A DNA stretch of 64,000 nt from Clostridia bacterium UC5.1-1D2 (GCA_001304855.1 BBZN01000006.1:62001-126000); one strand, 5' to 3'; numbered from the stretch's first letter, positions 1 to 9,548 are shown. The notes: generated from the sequence alone by a model not told the origin. Numbers and translations are program-made.

Positions 1-830
1 AGCCCGTTGCTCATGAGGAAAGGATGGGCGTCATAGCAGTAATCCCATGTAGTTACAAAGGGAGCCACAGAGGTATAGCCGGCCAGGTAAGACTGAACAA
101 GGGGATTTTCCTGCGCATCTATGGTTCCGTTCTGAAGTGCGGTGTATATTTCCGTATTGCTGATGTCTGTAACATTTACGCCCATCGCTTTATAAAAATC
201 CACAAGGACAGGAGTGGCCAGAACCCGGACTTTCAGCCCCTTTAAGTCTTCAGGTGAGATTATGGATTTTTGGGTGGTCATGATATCCCGGAAGCCGTGT
301 TCTGCGATGCCCAGCATATGGATATCAACTTGATTGAATTCATCTTCATATAAAGTGTACAGTTCAGAGCCTTTCATAAGAGCGTTGTCTACATGGGCCT
401 CCCCATCAAAGACGAAGGGAATCAGGGTAACACGCAGATCGTTAATCATATTGCCGCAGACGGCCGCCGTGACCATGCCCATATCAATGGTGCCTTTCTG
501 TATCATTTCTAGGGCAACCGACTGGTCGCCTCCGGAGAGCGAGCCGTTGGCGTGAACCTGGATAACGATTTTGCCCTCGCTGGCTTCATTCATCATCTCG
601 GCAAATTTCAGCGCGCTGGCATAGTAGGTGGTGGCTTCGCTCTGTATAACAAAAAAGTTAAAATTGTGTGTGCCGATACCTCCGCCATTTTGAGATGCAG
701 AAACTTCCTGCTGCGGGGCATGGGTTTTGGCAGCGTCAGCCCCGGAGGAGGCGCCTGAATTGGAATTTCCGCAGCCGCACAGGCTGTACAAGAGTGTGAA
801 GGCTAATAGAAACGATAGTGTTTTTTTCAT
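1..830 (-). CDS. TRAP transporter solute-binding protein (DctP family), 3' part outside window
   Basis: Extracytoplasmic receptor of a tripartite ATP-independent periplasmic (TRAP) carboxylate transporter. The start ATG (828-830) follows an AGAAAGGAA ribosome site. The N-terminus is a lipoprotein signal with a hydrophobic stretch and the lipobox LCGC, so the mature protein should be anchored through that cysteine. DctP-family text is clear: ALKFAEMMNEASEGKI near residue 75, an SGGDQ..MIQKGTIDMG stretch, and EDLKGLKVRVLATPVLVDFY near residue 190, then a TALQNGTIDAQENP substrate-site region. The frame is open and unbroken to the window edge (about 276 codons seen; the family is usually 320-350). 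The membrane subunits DctQ/DctM would lie further left. It is the last visible gene of a minus-strand catabolic cluster, so a carboxylic-acid substrate is inferred. Confidence 0.9.
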   Translation of the reverse strand, partial: MKKTLSFLLAFTLLYSLCGCGNSNSGASSGADAAKTHAPQQEVSASQNGGGIGTHNFNFFVIQSEATTYYASALKFAEMMNEASEGKIVIQVHANGSLSGGDQSVALEMIQKGTIDMGMVTAAVCGNMINDLRVTLIPFVFDGEAHVDNALMKGSELYTLYEDEFNQVDIHMLGIAEHGFRDIMTTQKSIISPEDLKGLKVRVLATPVLVDFYKAMGVNVTDISNTEIYTALQNGTIDAQENPLVQSYLAGYTSVAPFVTTWDYCYDAHPFLMSNG

Positions 831-912
831 AATTGGGATTCCTTTCTATAAGTAAAAAATCAGAATGAGTAGTGGCAGCAGCGGGAAAACGGGAAAAACA
901 GAGTTGGCCCTG

Positions 913-1691
913 TCAGTAACCCAGATACTGCGGAGGACGGCCCTGGGCCGCCGCATATGCAGTCTCTTTGGCATCGTGGGTGTTCACCATGTTAACGATG
1001 GCTGCATCTGCGTAGCGCATAGCATCGTCGATATTCATAGTCTGGCATGCATAGTAACAGTCCCTGCCCAGACTCAGAGACATAGGATTGTAACCGGTGA
1101 GTCTGAGCGCAATTTCCTCTGCGGCTTCCATGACCTTTTCATCGGGAACCACCCGATTAACGAGATTCCATTGATACATAGTCCGGGCATCTATGAGATC
1201 GCCGGTAAAGGCCAGCTCCAGAAGGCGTTTCTTTGGAACTGTACGCTGGAGGGTTACAAGGGCCACCATTGGAAAGTATCCTCTCTGAATCTCGGGAAGT
1301 CCGAATTTGCTGTTCTCCCCTGCTACTGCCAGGTCGCAGGCATTCATGTACATGAATCCTCCGGCCACGGCATCGGCGGCCACGGCTGCGATGATAGGTT
1401 TATGCATATTATGTATTGCTTTTACGGTATCTACGATGATATCGGCGAAGGCCCTCTGGTCCACAATTCTTCCGTCCGGAAAACCGTCCACTTTTCCGCC
1501 GCTGCAAAAGTAAGCGCCCTTCCCGGCCAGGATAACCGCCCGGGTATCCGAATCCCGGTCGGCCTCCTGTAAGGCTGCGATCATTTCAAGGCCTTCCCTG
1601 CGCCCGATTCGGTTTTCATTTTCCGGGTTGTTAAAATAAACATATCCTATACCGTTTTTTTCTCTACAAGCATACTTTCATAGTTCCCCAT
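913..1691 (-). CDS. Enoyl-CoA hydratase/isomerase (crotonase) family protein, one frameshift
   Basis: Crotonase-fold protein acting on an acyl-CoA thioester. Oxyanion-hole segments are visible: AGKGAYFCSGGKVDGF in the first third and the CDLAVAGENSKFGLPEIQRG loop in the middle. Translation from the first ATG after a GGAGG site (start 1691) stops early. Adding one A to a run of seven A at about 1657 joins MGNYESMLVEKK to NGIGYVYFNNPENENR and the rest, giving about 260 residues, the normal family length. It lies 21 bp after the dehydrogenase gene and before the TRAP receptor, so it is probably in the same operon. Which acyl-CoA it uses cannot be told; isomerase, hydratase or hydrolase are all possible. 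Confidence 0.85.
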
Positions 1692-1711
1692 TATAAGACC
1701 TCCTAATGTGC

Positions 1712-2800
1712 TTAATTAAATAGCTTTTCCAGCTCGCTGTCGATAGCTTTTATAATTTCCATGCATCCTGAGCTGCCTCCTAATTCAAAGGGAAGAAGGC
1801 TGCCCGCAGAATAGGCGTTGCGTACGGCCTGATTGATTATATCCCCAGCTTTCTCTGCCTGGGGACATTGGAATTTGTCCCCTAAATAATCCAGCATCAT
1901 TGCGCCGGACAGAATCATGCCGGTGGGATTGGCTCTGCCTGTTCCTGCAATATCCGGCGCAGAGCCGTGGCAGGGCTGAAATACGGCGTTGTTGTCGCCG
2001 ATTTCCCCGGAAGGGGCCATTCCCATACCGCCCATGAGAGCGGAGGCCTCGTCCGACAGAATATCGCCAAATTGATTTTCAGTAGGGCATACATCAAAAT
2101 TCCAAGGGCAGCGGATGAGAGATAAGGCCGCAGCATCCACATAACAGTAATCGGACAGGATGTCCGGGTATCTGGTTTTCACCTCATCAAAAATACTGCG
2201 AAAATAGAACATGGAGGAAAGGACGTTTGCTTTATCAATACAGGTTACTTTTCCGGGCCTCCCCTTTTTTCTGCGGTTTCTTGCAAGCCGGAAGGAATAG
2301 TGGAACAGCTTTTCAGAAATTTCCCTGGAAATTTTAATCAGGTTGTATGCCGCTGCCTCGCTGTCCAGCTGGGTTTTCTGGGATAGCGAAAATCCCCTCG
2401 ATGGATTCGCGGACAATGACAAAATCCAGTTCTCGGGCCCTAGCGTCTCTTAAAGGCAGAGGAAGGCCGGGAAAGGTTGTGCAGGGCCGGACTCCCGCGT
2501 ACAGTTTCAGACGCTTGCGGAGATCGTGCTGGGGGCCTACCTCGGTTCCGTCGGGATAACGCACGCTTGGCAGTCCCATGGCAGCCAGGTAGATGGCATC
2601 TGCCGAAGCCGCTTCCCTGAAGTTTTCCTCCGGAAATGCATCTCCGGTCCGGCTGTAAGTTGGGCGCCGGCTTCGATGGTTTCGCCTTTCAGCTCCACCC
2701 CAAGCTGCTTAGCCGCCTGGGATACCAGTTTCATGGATGGAGCAGTGATTTCCTGTCCGATGCCGTCGCCTGGCATAAGGGCGATTTTAAATTTGTTCAT
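1712..2800 (-). CDS. Isocitrate/isopropylmalate dehydrogenase family protein, two frameshifts
   Basis: NAD(P)-dependent beta-decarboxylating dehydrogenase. The N-terminus has the family signature MPGDGIGQEIT. The substrate and metal region reads FVIVRESIEGIFA, and the C-terminal third has DAAALSLIRCP, FGDILSDEASALMGGMGMAPSG and the NAD-loop HGSAPDIAGTGRANPTGMI. Three frames are needed, with breaks near 2638 (one C missing after CATTTC) and near 2375. Joined length is about 363 residues, normal for the family. The start at 2800 follows AGAGGAC. Because it sits with RpiR, crotonase and TRAP genes, not leucine or TCA genes, a role on tartrate, malate or another hydroxy-diacid is as likely as isopropylmalate. 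The substrate is inference. Confidence 0.85.
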
Positions 2801-2880
2801 GATCTGTCCTCTTTTCATGTGACTGAATTTTGCTATGTATGAATTGTGTGTTAAGCGCGCGCAAATCATAAATTGACAAT

Positions 2881-2898
2881 ACAATTTATCTATAAATT
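2881..2898. promoter_or_regulatory. Candidate RpiR operator upstream of dehydrogenase gene
   Basis: AATTTATCTATAAATT (2883-2898) is an inverted repeat with 7-bp arms, about 80 bp upstream of the dehydrogenase start. The 15-mer ACAATTTATCTATAA (2881-2895) recurs with one change upstream of the rpiR gene at 3939-3953. RpiR-family proteins bind such short AT-rich dyads; binding here is inferred. Confidence 0.45.
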
Positions 2899-2929
2899 AA
2901 GAATACAACAGAAAATTATAGGTGTAAAT

Positions 2930-2972
2930 CAAAAAACGCGTTTCAGCAAACCTTTTTGCCAACGCGTTTCTG
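2930..2972 (-). terminator. Intrinsic terminator after the RpiR gene
   Basis: Read on the minus strand, AAACGCGTT and AACGCGTTT pair as a 9-bp stem. An inner GCAAA/TTTGC pairing lies inside it, and TTTTTTGATTT follows. It lies 75 bp past the rpiR stop, so regulator and dehydrogenase operon are probably separate transcripts. Confidence 0.75.
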
Positions 2973-3047
2973 ATAATACAAATATTTGCATAACGAGGGG
3001 GATTTAGAATAAAAATGCAATGATTTTGCAAAAAATCGAGATGTATA

Positions 3048-3924
3048 TTATTTCACCCGCTTGCTGGTAATTGCGTATTTCAAATCTTTTAAGCGGGGAT
3101 CGTTCTTTTCTATCATGTGATTGACAATTCCTGTCTGCAGTACGCCGATAACTGCAATTTCGCAGATACGGGCTACATGAAGATACTGGAGATCATCGTA
3201 TATATTGCAGCTGTAGGAAAGAAGCACATTGGAGATTTTGGCAAAAGGTGAGTTGGGGAAAGCGGTTATGACGATAATGGGAACTTTCTTTTTGCGGGCC
3301 AGTTTCATTACGTTCAAAATATCCTCCGCACAACCGCTGTAGCTCATGCAGATAAGTACGTCGTCTTTCGTCAGATGGAAGTTGACATAATCATCAGGGA
3401 GGAGTCCGTGAAGCAGTTGCTTGTAACCCCACCTGAAGAAACAGATGATATCCGAACTGAGCTGCGGAACCGGTTCCTCCCTGGGCATAAAAATAGACCT
3501 TCTGCGCATTTACTATCAGAGAAATAGCTTTTTTGATCTCCTTCTCATCCATAAGCAGCATGGTATCGTTGAGTGACTGGATATTGTAGCTCAGAAGCTT
3601 TTGAATCCCGGCTGATATGGAGTCCTCCTTTGTTATTTCCACCGGTATGTTATTGGACAGGATCAAGTCGTTTTCCATAAAGAATTTCAGTTCATTAAAG
3701 CCTTTGTAGCGCAGTGCCTGGCAGAAGCGGGTGATGGTGGCAGGGTTTGTGCCGATTTTTTTAGCAAGAACAGTGATGGAGCTTTGCAGGACAGTTTCTC
3801 TGTGATTCAGTATGTAGTTGGCAATCCGTTTCTGGGTTTTGGAAAAAGACTGGTAACTGCTTCTGATTTTGCTGTCATACCGTTCGTTCTGAGGCGGCTC
3901 GGGTACGGTGTGTTGCTGTTCCAT
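3048..3924 (-). CDS. RpiR/MurR family transcriptional regulator (HTH plus SIS), one frameshift
   Basis: Sugar-phosphate-type regulator. The N-terminal HTH_6 domain is clear (SFSKTQKRIANYILNH, then VLAKKIGTNPATITRFCQAL). The C-terminal SIS domain contains VYFYAQGGTGSAA, DDVLICMSYSGCAEDI and VPIIVITAFPNSPFAK. A frameshift near 3395, in a CCC run, separates the two halves of the SIS domain; joined length is about 292 residues, normal. The ATG at 3924 is preferred over 3930 because GGAGG lies 7 bases before it and only 1 base before the earlier one. It is transcribed toward the dehydrogenase-crotonase-TRAP genes and probably controls them. SIS ligands are usually phosphosugars; the actual effector is unknown. 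Confidence 0.9.
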
Positions 3925-3938
3925 ATGCATCCTCCTTT

Positions 3939-3953
3939 ACAATTTATCTGTAA
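3939..3953. promoter_or_regulatory. Second copy of the candidate RpiR operator
   Basis: ACAATTTATCTGTAA lies just upstream of the rpiR ribosome site and matches 14 of 15 bases of the site before the dehydrogenase gene. Its position suits autoregulation. Confidence 0.4.
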
Positions 3954-4096
3954 TCAGTATAACATAGAATGGATTAATTCGCATGGATTTGCTATGATAG
4001 AATCCGGGATTAGAGAAAATGAGGGCATATGGGGAGCGGTATGAGTAAAAACCGGCCTGCAGGCAAAACCGCCGGGCCATTTTGAACTAAAAAACA

Positions 4097-4125
4097 TTGA
4101 ACACCCCTGCCTGCTGGGTTATAAT
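4097..4125 (+). promoter_or_regulatory. Sigma-A promoter of the sigma-54 activator gene
   Basis: TTGAAC (4097-4102), a 17-bp spacer and TATAAT (4120-4125), followed 15 bases later by GGAGG and the start codon at 4155. Confidence 0.7.
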
Positions 4126-4154
4126 GGCATTAATGGTTAAAATGGAGGGGCAAA

Positions 4155-6283
4155 ATGGTGAAAAAGGTTGCAATTGTTGCGCTGGACCCTAGGGCCAGCG
4201 CTTTTTACGGCAGGCAGGTACAGGAATTGTTCGGCGATGTGGTTAAGGTGAACTCTTACAGTGTGAGGGAGGGCACTGTTTCCAATATGGAGCGGTCGGA
4301 TCTGTACCTTATGTCTACCGATGCCTTTGAGAACAGGAGGATGTGCCCCAATACATACCCATCGATGCGCAGATCAGCGAGATCCACGTCACCTATATGT
4401 GGGAAACCATAAAGGAGCTCCGGGAGATCCCGGCAGGCACGACTGCCTTGTTTGTGAATATGACGGAGAAAATGGTCCGGGAGGCCACGGCCACCTTAAA
4501 CCAGCTGGGCGTGAATCATGTGAAGTTCATCCCCTTCTATCCCGGGGCGGAGCCTGTGGAGGGAATCGAACTGGCCGTCACCCCTGACGAGGAACGATAT
4601 GTGCCTGACAATGTAAAGCGCGTCATGAATATAGGCCACAGATGCCTCACATCCGAGACGATGATTGAGGCCGCCCTTAAACTGGGGATGGAGGAGCTTC
4701 TGGAGACGCCAGATTTCAGGAGTATTTTGAAAATGTAGTAACAAACAAGTATAATTTTGACATGATGTTTGCCCGGTCCCGCCGCCTGGAGAGCCAGTTT
4801 GATATTCTGATGGAGATTCTGGACGAAGGCATCATAGGAATTAACGAGCGGGCGGAGGTATTTGCCGTCAACCAGAAGGCTGAGGACATCACGGGACTGA
4901 AGCGGGAGCTGGTGCTTCATAAACAGGCCTCGGCCACCCTCTCAAACCTGCCGCTTCTGGAGTGTCTCAAGACAAAGGAGAAGGTGGAAGCCAGGGTTAT
5001 CCGCATCAATGGAGTAAATGTGGGAGTGACTGTGGTTCCTGTGCTGCGCAAGGAGGACTGTATCGGCGCCTTTGCCATTCTCCAGAGGTTTAACGACGCG
5101 GAGAACAGGCAGCATGAATTGAGAAACCAGCTGCTGAACAAGGGAAACCGGGCCAAATATTCCTTTGAGGACGTGATCGGCGTCTCTGAAGGGGTAGAGC
5201 GGACAAAACAAATTTTAAAGCGTATGGCCTATACGGAGTCCCCTGTGCTTCTGATCGGTGAGACGGGTACGGGAAAGGAACTCTTTGCAAATGCGGTCCA
5301 CCAGGCTTCCCGCAGGGCGAAGGGGCCGTTCGTGGCCATAAACTGCGGAGCCATGCCGGAGAACCTTCTGGAGAGCGAGCTTTTCGGATATGAGGAGGGA
5401 GCTTTTACAGGGGCTAAAAGGGGCGGAAGGCCCGGCCTTTTTGAGTTTGCCCACGGCGGCACTCTGTTTCTGGACGAGGTGGAGGGGATGAGCCCTGCAT
5501 TGCAGGTAAAGCTTCTGAGAGTTTTGCAGGAGCATGAGATTATGCGCGTGGGCGGCAATAAGATTATAAGCGTGGATGTGCGCATAGTGGCTGCCACCAA
5601 TGAATCTTTGGAGGAAAAGGTGCAGGAGGGCAGCTTCCGCAGGGATTTGTATTACCGGCTCAATACCCTGCCGGTGTTGATTCCGCCGCTGAGACAGAGA
5701 GGGATGATGTATTTCTCCTTCTGGAGAGATTCGCCGGTGAGCTGAAGGGGGAATTCGCCTTGTCCGGGGAGGTAAGAGAGATTTTCAGGCGGTACGCCTG
5801 GCCCGGTAACATACGGGAGCTTCGCAATCTGGCGGAGTATTTCTGCTTTACAGGGAGCCCGGTCATTACGGTGGAGGATCTGCCGCCTACGTTTATGTAC
5901 GAGAAAAATATTCAGGGATGGGAAGGGACGGCTCAGGCGCCGGTATCAGAAGGGGCCCAGGCTCCGGATTTGCGGCAGGCCGGGGCTCCCGACGAATTTG
6001 AGGCCGCCTCCCCCTGGCAGCAGGCCATGGAAAAACGGGGGATCGAGGCGGAGGAATACTGGTTTGTACTGGAGACATTGTACCAGGCCTATGGAGAGAG
6101 GCAGCCTGCAGGCAGAGACGGGATTCTTGAAAAAGCCAGAGCAGAGAAGGTTTATCTGTCCCAGATTGGCGTCAGAAATATTATGGGTATTTGAAGGAGT
6201 ATGGGTTGGTAAGGTGGGCGGGAAGGCATGGAAGCCGGATCACGTCCCTTGGCCGGAAGATATGGGAGGACCGATCAAAATAA
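4155..6283 (+). CDS. Sigma-54-dependent transcriptional activator with PrpR-like sensor and PAS domains, four frameshifts
   Basis: Enhancer-binding protein that would activate RNA polymerase carrying sigma-54. The first 190 or so residues resemble the PrpR N-terminal sensor. A PAS domain follows ([20 protein letters not shown]). The AAA+ domain has Walker A GETGTGKE, the sigma-54 contact loop GAFTGA, Walker [11 protein letters not shown] and the arginine-finger region [10 protein letters not shown]. The C-terminal segment ([19 protein letters not shown] to a stop at 6281-6283) is not an obvious Fis helix-turn-helix and looks like a winged helix. Breaks at about 4340, 4728, 5702 and 6184 are each repaired by adding one G or C; joined length is about 710 residues. 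It sits directly upstream of a -24/-12 promoter, its likely target. Confidence 0.9.
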
Positions 6284-6290
6284 GATAAAA

Positions 6291-6367
6291 GGTTGGAATT
6301 GGTTGAAAAATACATCAAAAAATGAAAAATAGGTAACCAAAACAACCAATAGAAATGTATTACAACC
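6291..6367. promoter_or_regulatory. Phased GGTTG/CAACC repeats, candidate enhancer for the sigma-54 activator
   Basis: GGTTG occurs at 6291 and 6301, 10 bp apart. CAACC occurs at 6343 and 6363, 20 bp apart. ATTGGTTG (6298-6305) and CAACCAAT (6343-6350) form a perfect inverted pair. The block is 155-235 bp upstream of the -24/-12 promoter, the usual enhancer distance. Binding by the neighbouring activator is inferred. Confidence 0.5.
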
Positions 6368-6461
6368 AGAAAAGAAAGGAATATTGTGAATTAATTCCAA
6401 AAATAACCATTTTTTCACACATCTCCAAGGTGGAAGAATTAATTTTATATAGCTTAAAAAG

Positions 6462-6493
6462 GGTTGATTTTTAAAGAAAATCAACCTTTTTTT
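6462..6493 (+). terminator. Intrinsic terminator after the activator gene
   Basis: GGTTGATTTT (6462-6471) pairs with AAAATCAACC (6477-6486), and seven T follow. It insulates the activator transcript from the sigma-54 promoter 30 bp downstream. Confidence 0.85.
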
Positions 6494-6521
6494 GTTTTTT
6501 CCGAGGGTTTGTTTGAGAAGG

Positions 6522-6538
6522 TTGGCACAGTATTTGCT
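6522..6538 (+). promoter_or_regulatory. Sigma-54 (-24/-12) promoter
   Basis: TTGGCACAGTATTTGCT has the invariant GG (6524-6525) and GC (6536-6537) separated by exactly 10 bases, and matches the TGGCAC-N5-TTGC consensus. The start codon of the PLP enzyme is 55 bp downstream. Confidence 0.88.
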
Positions 6539-6592
6539 CATATAATTAATAGACTTACATAAAAAGTAAACCAATAGAAAGGCGGAATTAAC

Positions 6593-7762
6593 ATGAAATA
6601 TAATTTCGATGAGGTGATTGACAGAAGCCGGAACCGCTCATCCAAATATGACGAACGGATGAAGAAGTTTGGACGGAGTGATGTGATTCCTCTCTGGGTG
6701 GCCGATATGGATTTCAGGACGGCGGCTCCCATCGTCGATGCCTTAAAGGCGAAAGCAGAAGAAGGGATCTGGGGCTATACTTCCAGGCCTGATTCCTATT
6801 TTGAGGCCATCCGGGGATGGCAGCTCAGACGCAACGGCTGGGAAATTAGAAAGGAGATGATGAGCTGGAGCCTGGGAGTTGTGCCTGCACTGTCTTCCAT
6901 CGTGAAACTATTTTCAGAACCCGGAGACAAAGTGTTAATCCAAACCCCTGTATATTCTGAGTTCTACGATGTGACGGAGGCCTGGGACAGAACCGTTGTG
7001 GAGAATAAGCTGGTGGAGAAGGAAGGCAGGTGGGGGATTGACTTTGACGATTTTGAGGCTAAGGCCAGAGAATCCAGAATATTCCTTCTGTGCAGCCCTC
7101 ACAATCCCCTGGGCATTGTATGGACCAGGGAGGAACTGGCAAGGATGGCGGAAATCTGTATTGCCAATGATGTGCTTCTGGTTTCCGATGAGATCCATTC
7201 CGACCTGATCTTCCACGGCAAGAAACATATTCCCACTGCGACTCTGTCGGAGGAAATCGCAGGCAAAATCATAAGCTGTATCTCCGGCACCAAGACCTTT
7301 AACCTGGCCGGGCTTCAGGCTTCCACCACAATTTTCCCCAACCAGGAAATGAAAGAGAAGTTTGACCGGTTCTGGATGGCTATGGACATTCACAGAAACA
7401 ACGCGTTCAGCTCGGTGGCCATGGAGGCGGCTTTTAATGAGGGGGAGGAGTGGCTGGAGCAGCTGCTGGAATACCTCTCCGGGAACTTTGATTTTATCCG
7501 GGAATATTGCCAGACGCATATTCCGAAGATTAAACCAGGCGTACCGGATGCAACGTATCTGGTTTGGCTGGACTGCAGGGACCTGGGATTGGATAACCAG
7601 GAGCTGCGCAGGTTTATGATTGAGGAGGCCGGTCTGGGACTGAACGAGGGATATACATTTGGGCGGAGCCTGTCGGGGTTCATGAGGCTCAACGCAGCCT
7701 GTCCCAGAAGCGTACTGGAAAAGGCTCTGGAACAGCTGAGAGCAGCGGTAGATAAACTTTAA
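6593..7762 (+). CDS. PatB/MalY-type PLP-dependent aminotransferase or C-S lyase
   Basis: Fold-type I PLP enzyme of the MalY/PatB group, which includes cystathionine beta-lyases and some aminotransferases. Group features are visible: FDEVIDRSRNRSSKYD at the N-terminus, PLWVADMDF, the CSPHNPLGIVWT asparagine loop, the aspartate of SDEIHSDL and the PLP lysine in SGTKTFNLAGLQ. It is intact at 389 residues, the usual length, after a GAAAGGCGG ribosome site. It is the first gene behind the sigma-54 promoter and is followed by a symporter, which suggests uptake and breakdown of an amino acid or related dicarboxylate. Lyase versus transaminase activity cannot be decided from sequence. Confidence 0.9.
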   Translation: MKYNFDEVIDRSRNRSSKYDERMKKFGRSDVIPLWVADMDFRTAAPIVDALKAKAEEGIWGYTSRPDSYFEAIRGWQLRRNGWEIRKEMMSWSLGVVPALSSIVKLFSEPGDKVLIQTPVYSEFYDVTEAWDRTVVENKLVEKEGRWGIDFDDFEAKARESRIFLLCSPHNPLGIVWTREELARMAEICIANDVLLVSDEIHSDLIFHGKKHIPTATLSEEIAGKIISCISGTKTFNLAGLQASTTIFPNQEMKEKFDRFWMAMDIHRNNAFSSVAMEAAFNEGEEWLEQLLEYLSGNFDFIREYCQTHIPKIKPGVPDATYLVWLDCRDLGLDNQELRRFMIEEAGLGLNEGYTFGRSLSGFMRLNAACPRSVLEKALEQLRAAVDKL

Positions 7763-7837
7763 TTGTAAAAAAGGGGTTCACAGCGCCGGGGGGCTAGAGG
7801 AAGCCCCTCAGGTGCACATAGTAAGGAGGAAGAAGGT

Positions 7838-9093
7838 ATGAATAGATCTACAATATGGAAGAATTATCGCTTTCCAATTATATTATTATCGGGAATCATA
7901 ATCGGAGCAATTCTGGGGTTGATCTTGGGAGAGAAGGCTAAGGCGCTGGCTCCTCTGGGAGACATTTTCCTGAACCTGATGTTTACCATCGTTGTGCCTA
8001 TGGTGTTTGTATCCATTTCCAGTGCGGTTGGCAACATGGTCAATATGAAGCGCCTTGGCAAGATTCTTGGAAGCCTTGTGACCATCTTTATTGTTACAGG
8101 AGCTATCGCCGGTATTGTCGTTTTGATTACGGTCAATATTTTTCCGCCTGCAGCCGGAACCAATATTAAGTTTGACAATGCTGAGATGGAAGAAATGTCA
8201 AGTGTGGGCGAGATGATAGTAGGAGCGCTCACCGTAGATGATTTCTCCGGCCTTATGAGCAGAAAAAATATGCTTCCCATCATCGTTTTTGCTATTATAT
8301 CAGGATTTTCCGTCAGCGCCTGCGGCGGCGAGGAAAGCCCGGTAGGCAGGCTGTTAAATAATCTCAACGATGTGATTATGAAGATCGTAAGCCTGATTAT
8401 GCTTTATGCGCCCATAGGACTGGGAGCTTACTTTGCATCCCTGGTGGGCAAATTCGGCCCCAGCCTGATCGGAGATTACGGCCGCACGATGCTGGTATAT
8501 TATCCGATGTGTGTATTCTATTTCTTTACGGCATTCCCCGCCTATGCCTATTTTGCAGGCGGAATGGAAGGCGTAAAACGGATGTTTAAAAATATAGTAA
8601 GCCCGGCTGTCACCGCCTTTGCGACGCAGAGTTCCATCGCCACCCTGCCTGTAAACACTGAGGCATGCGATAAAATCGGAGTTCCGAAAGATGTGCGGGA
8701 TATCGTTCTTCCTATGGGAGCCACCATGCATATGGACGGATCGGTGCTGTCGGCAATCGTAAAAATCAGCTTCCTGTTCGGCATCTTTAATCTGCCTTTA
8801 CAGGCGTGGGAACCTACGCAATGGCCATGGCAGTAGCTGTATTAAGCGCATTCGTGCTCTCAGGAGCCCCCGGCGGCGGACTGGTTGGTGAAATGTTGAT
8901 AGTAAGCCTCTTTGGCTTTCCGGCAGAGGCGTTTCCGCTGATAGCAACCATCGGTTTCCTGGTGGATCCGCCTGCCACCTGTCTCAATGCAAGCGGCGAT
9001 ACCATAGCGTCTATGATGGTTACACGCCTGGTGGAGGGCAAGGACTGGCTGGATAAGCGGATTCGCCAGGAAAAAGAGGAGGCCGCAGAATAG
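7838..9093 (+). CDS. Dicarboxylate/amino acid:cation symporter (DAACS family), one frameshift
   Basis: Secondary transporter of the GltP/DctA/SstT family, which carries glutamate, aspartate or C4-dicarboxylates with Na+ or H+. The N-terminal helices (FPIILLSGIIIGAILGLILG), the serine-rich re-entrant loop region (TAFATQSSIATLPVN) and the helix 7-8 signature (LPMGATMHMDGS) are present. The second re-entrant loop SGAPGGGL and VDPPATCLNASGD lie after the break. One T is missing from the TTT at about 8794, joining NLP to FTGVGTYAMAMAVAV. Joined length is about 418 residues, normal. It shares the sigma-54-driven transcript with the PLP enzyme. Confidence 0.9.
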
Positions 9094-9168
9094 AGGGAAG
9101 GAATCTCTGAATAAAAGAATGATTTAATAACATATATAAATTTAACGGATTTGAGAGGAGAAACAATT

Positions 9169-9531
9169 ATGAAAGTAACCGTAATCGGCAGCCACTTATG
9201 CCCCGACACCCTGTATGCACTTTGCAAGCTGAAGGAAAAGAATGCAGATTTAGATTTTAAGAACCTGTCGGCAAGCCTTCCCGATTTAAAGGCGTATCTG
9301 GCTGTGAGGGAAACCAGTGAAATGTATGATTCTGTGCGCAGGAATGGAGGCATCGGAATTCCCTTCTTTGAACTGGAGGACGGAACCAAAACCATGGATC
9401 TGGACATGGCGCTGGAAAACTTTAATCTGTGGGAAAAGGGAGCGGGGCTGCAGCAAGTTTGCAGCCCTGCTTTGTTACGCTTTGTTTTCCCGCCGTCTGA
9501 CCTGTTACGGAAAATAAAGGAAAAGGCCTGA
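9169..9531 (+). CDS. Glutaredoxin-related small protein
   Basis: Thioredoxin-fold protein of about 120 residues. It begins MKVTVIGSHLCPDTLYAL with a CPDT motif in the glutaredoxin active-site position, and later has GGIGIPFFELEDGTK with the cis-proline. The start at 9169 follows GAGAGGAG; an ATG 18 bases upstream is less well placed. The last 25 residues run through a strong hairpin followed by T-rich sequence, so the true stop may lie earlier and the tail may come from a missing base. It is the third gene after the sigma-54 promoter. Only one cysteine is in the motif, so a monothiol or non-redox role is possible. Confidence 0.7.
   Translation: MKVTVIGSHLCPDTLYALCKLKEKNADLDFKNLSASLPDLKAYLAVRETSEMYDSVRRNGGIGIPFFELEDGTKTMDLDMALENFNLWEKGAGLQQVCSPALLRFVFPPSDLLRKIKEKA
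9442..9483 (+). terminator. Terminator-like hairpin overlapping the glutaredoxin-like 3' end
   Basis: GCGGGGCTGCA (9442-9452) pairs with TGCAGCCCTGC (9460-9470) around a 7-base loop, followed by TTTGTTACGCTTTGTTTT. Probably the end of the sigma-54-driven operon. Confidence 0.6.
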
Positions 9532-9548
9532 AAACTGCAAAGATCTTG

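Noticed and set aside
865-1572. 235-residue plus-strand frame
   Set aside because: It lies antisense to the crotonase gene, has no ribosome site and no recognisable motif.
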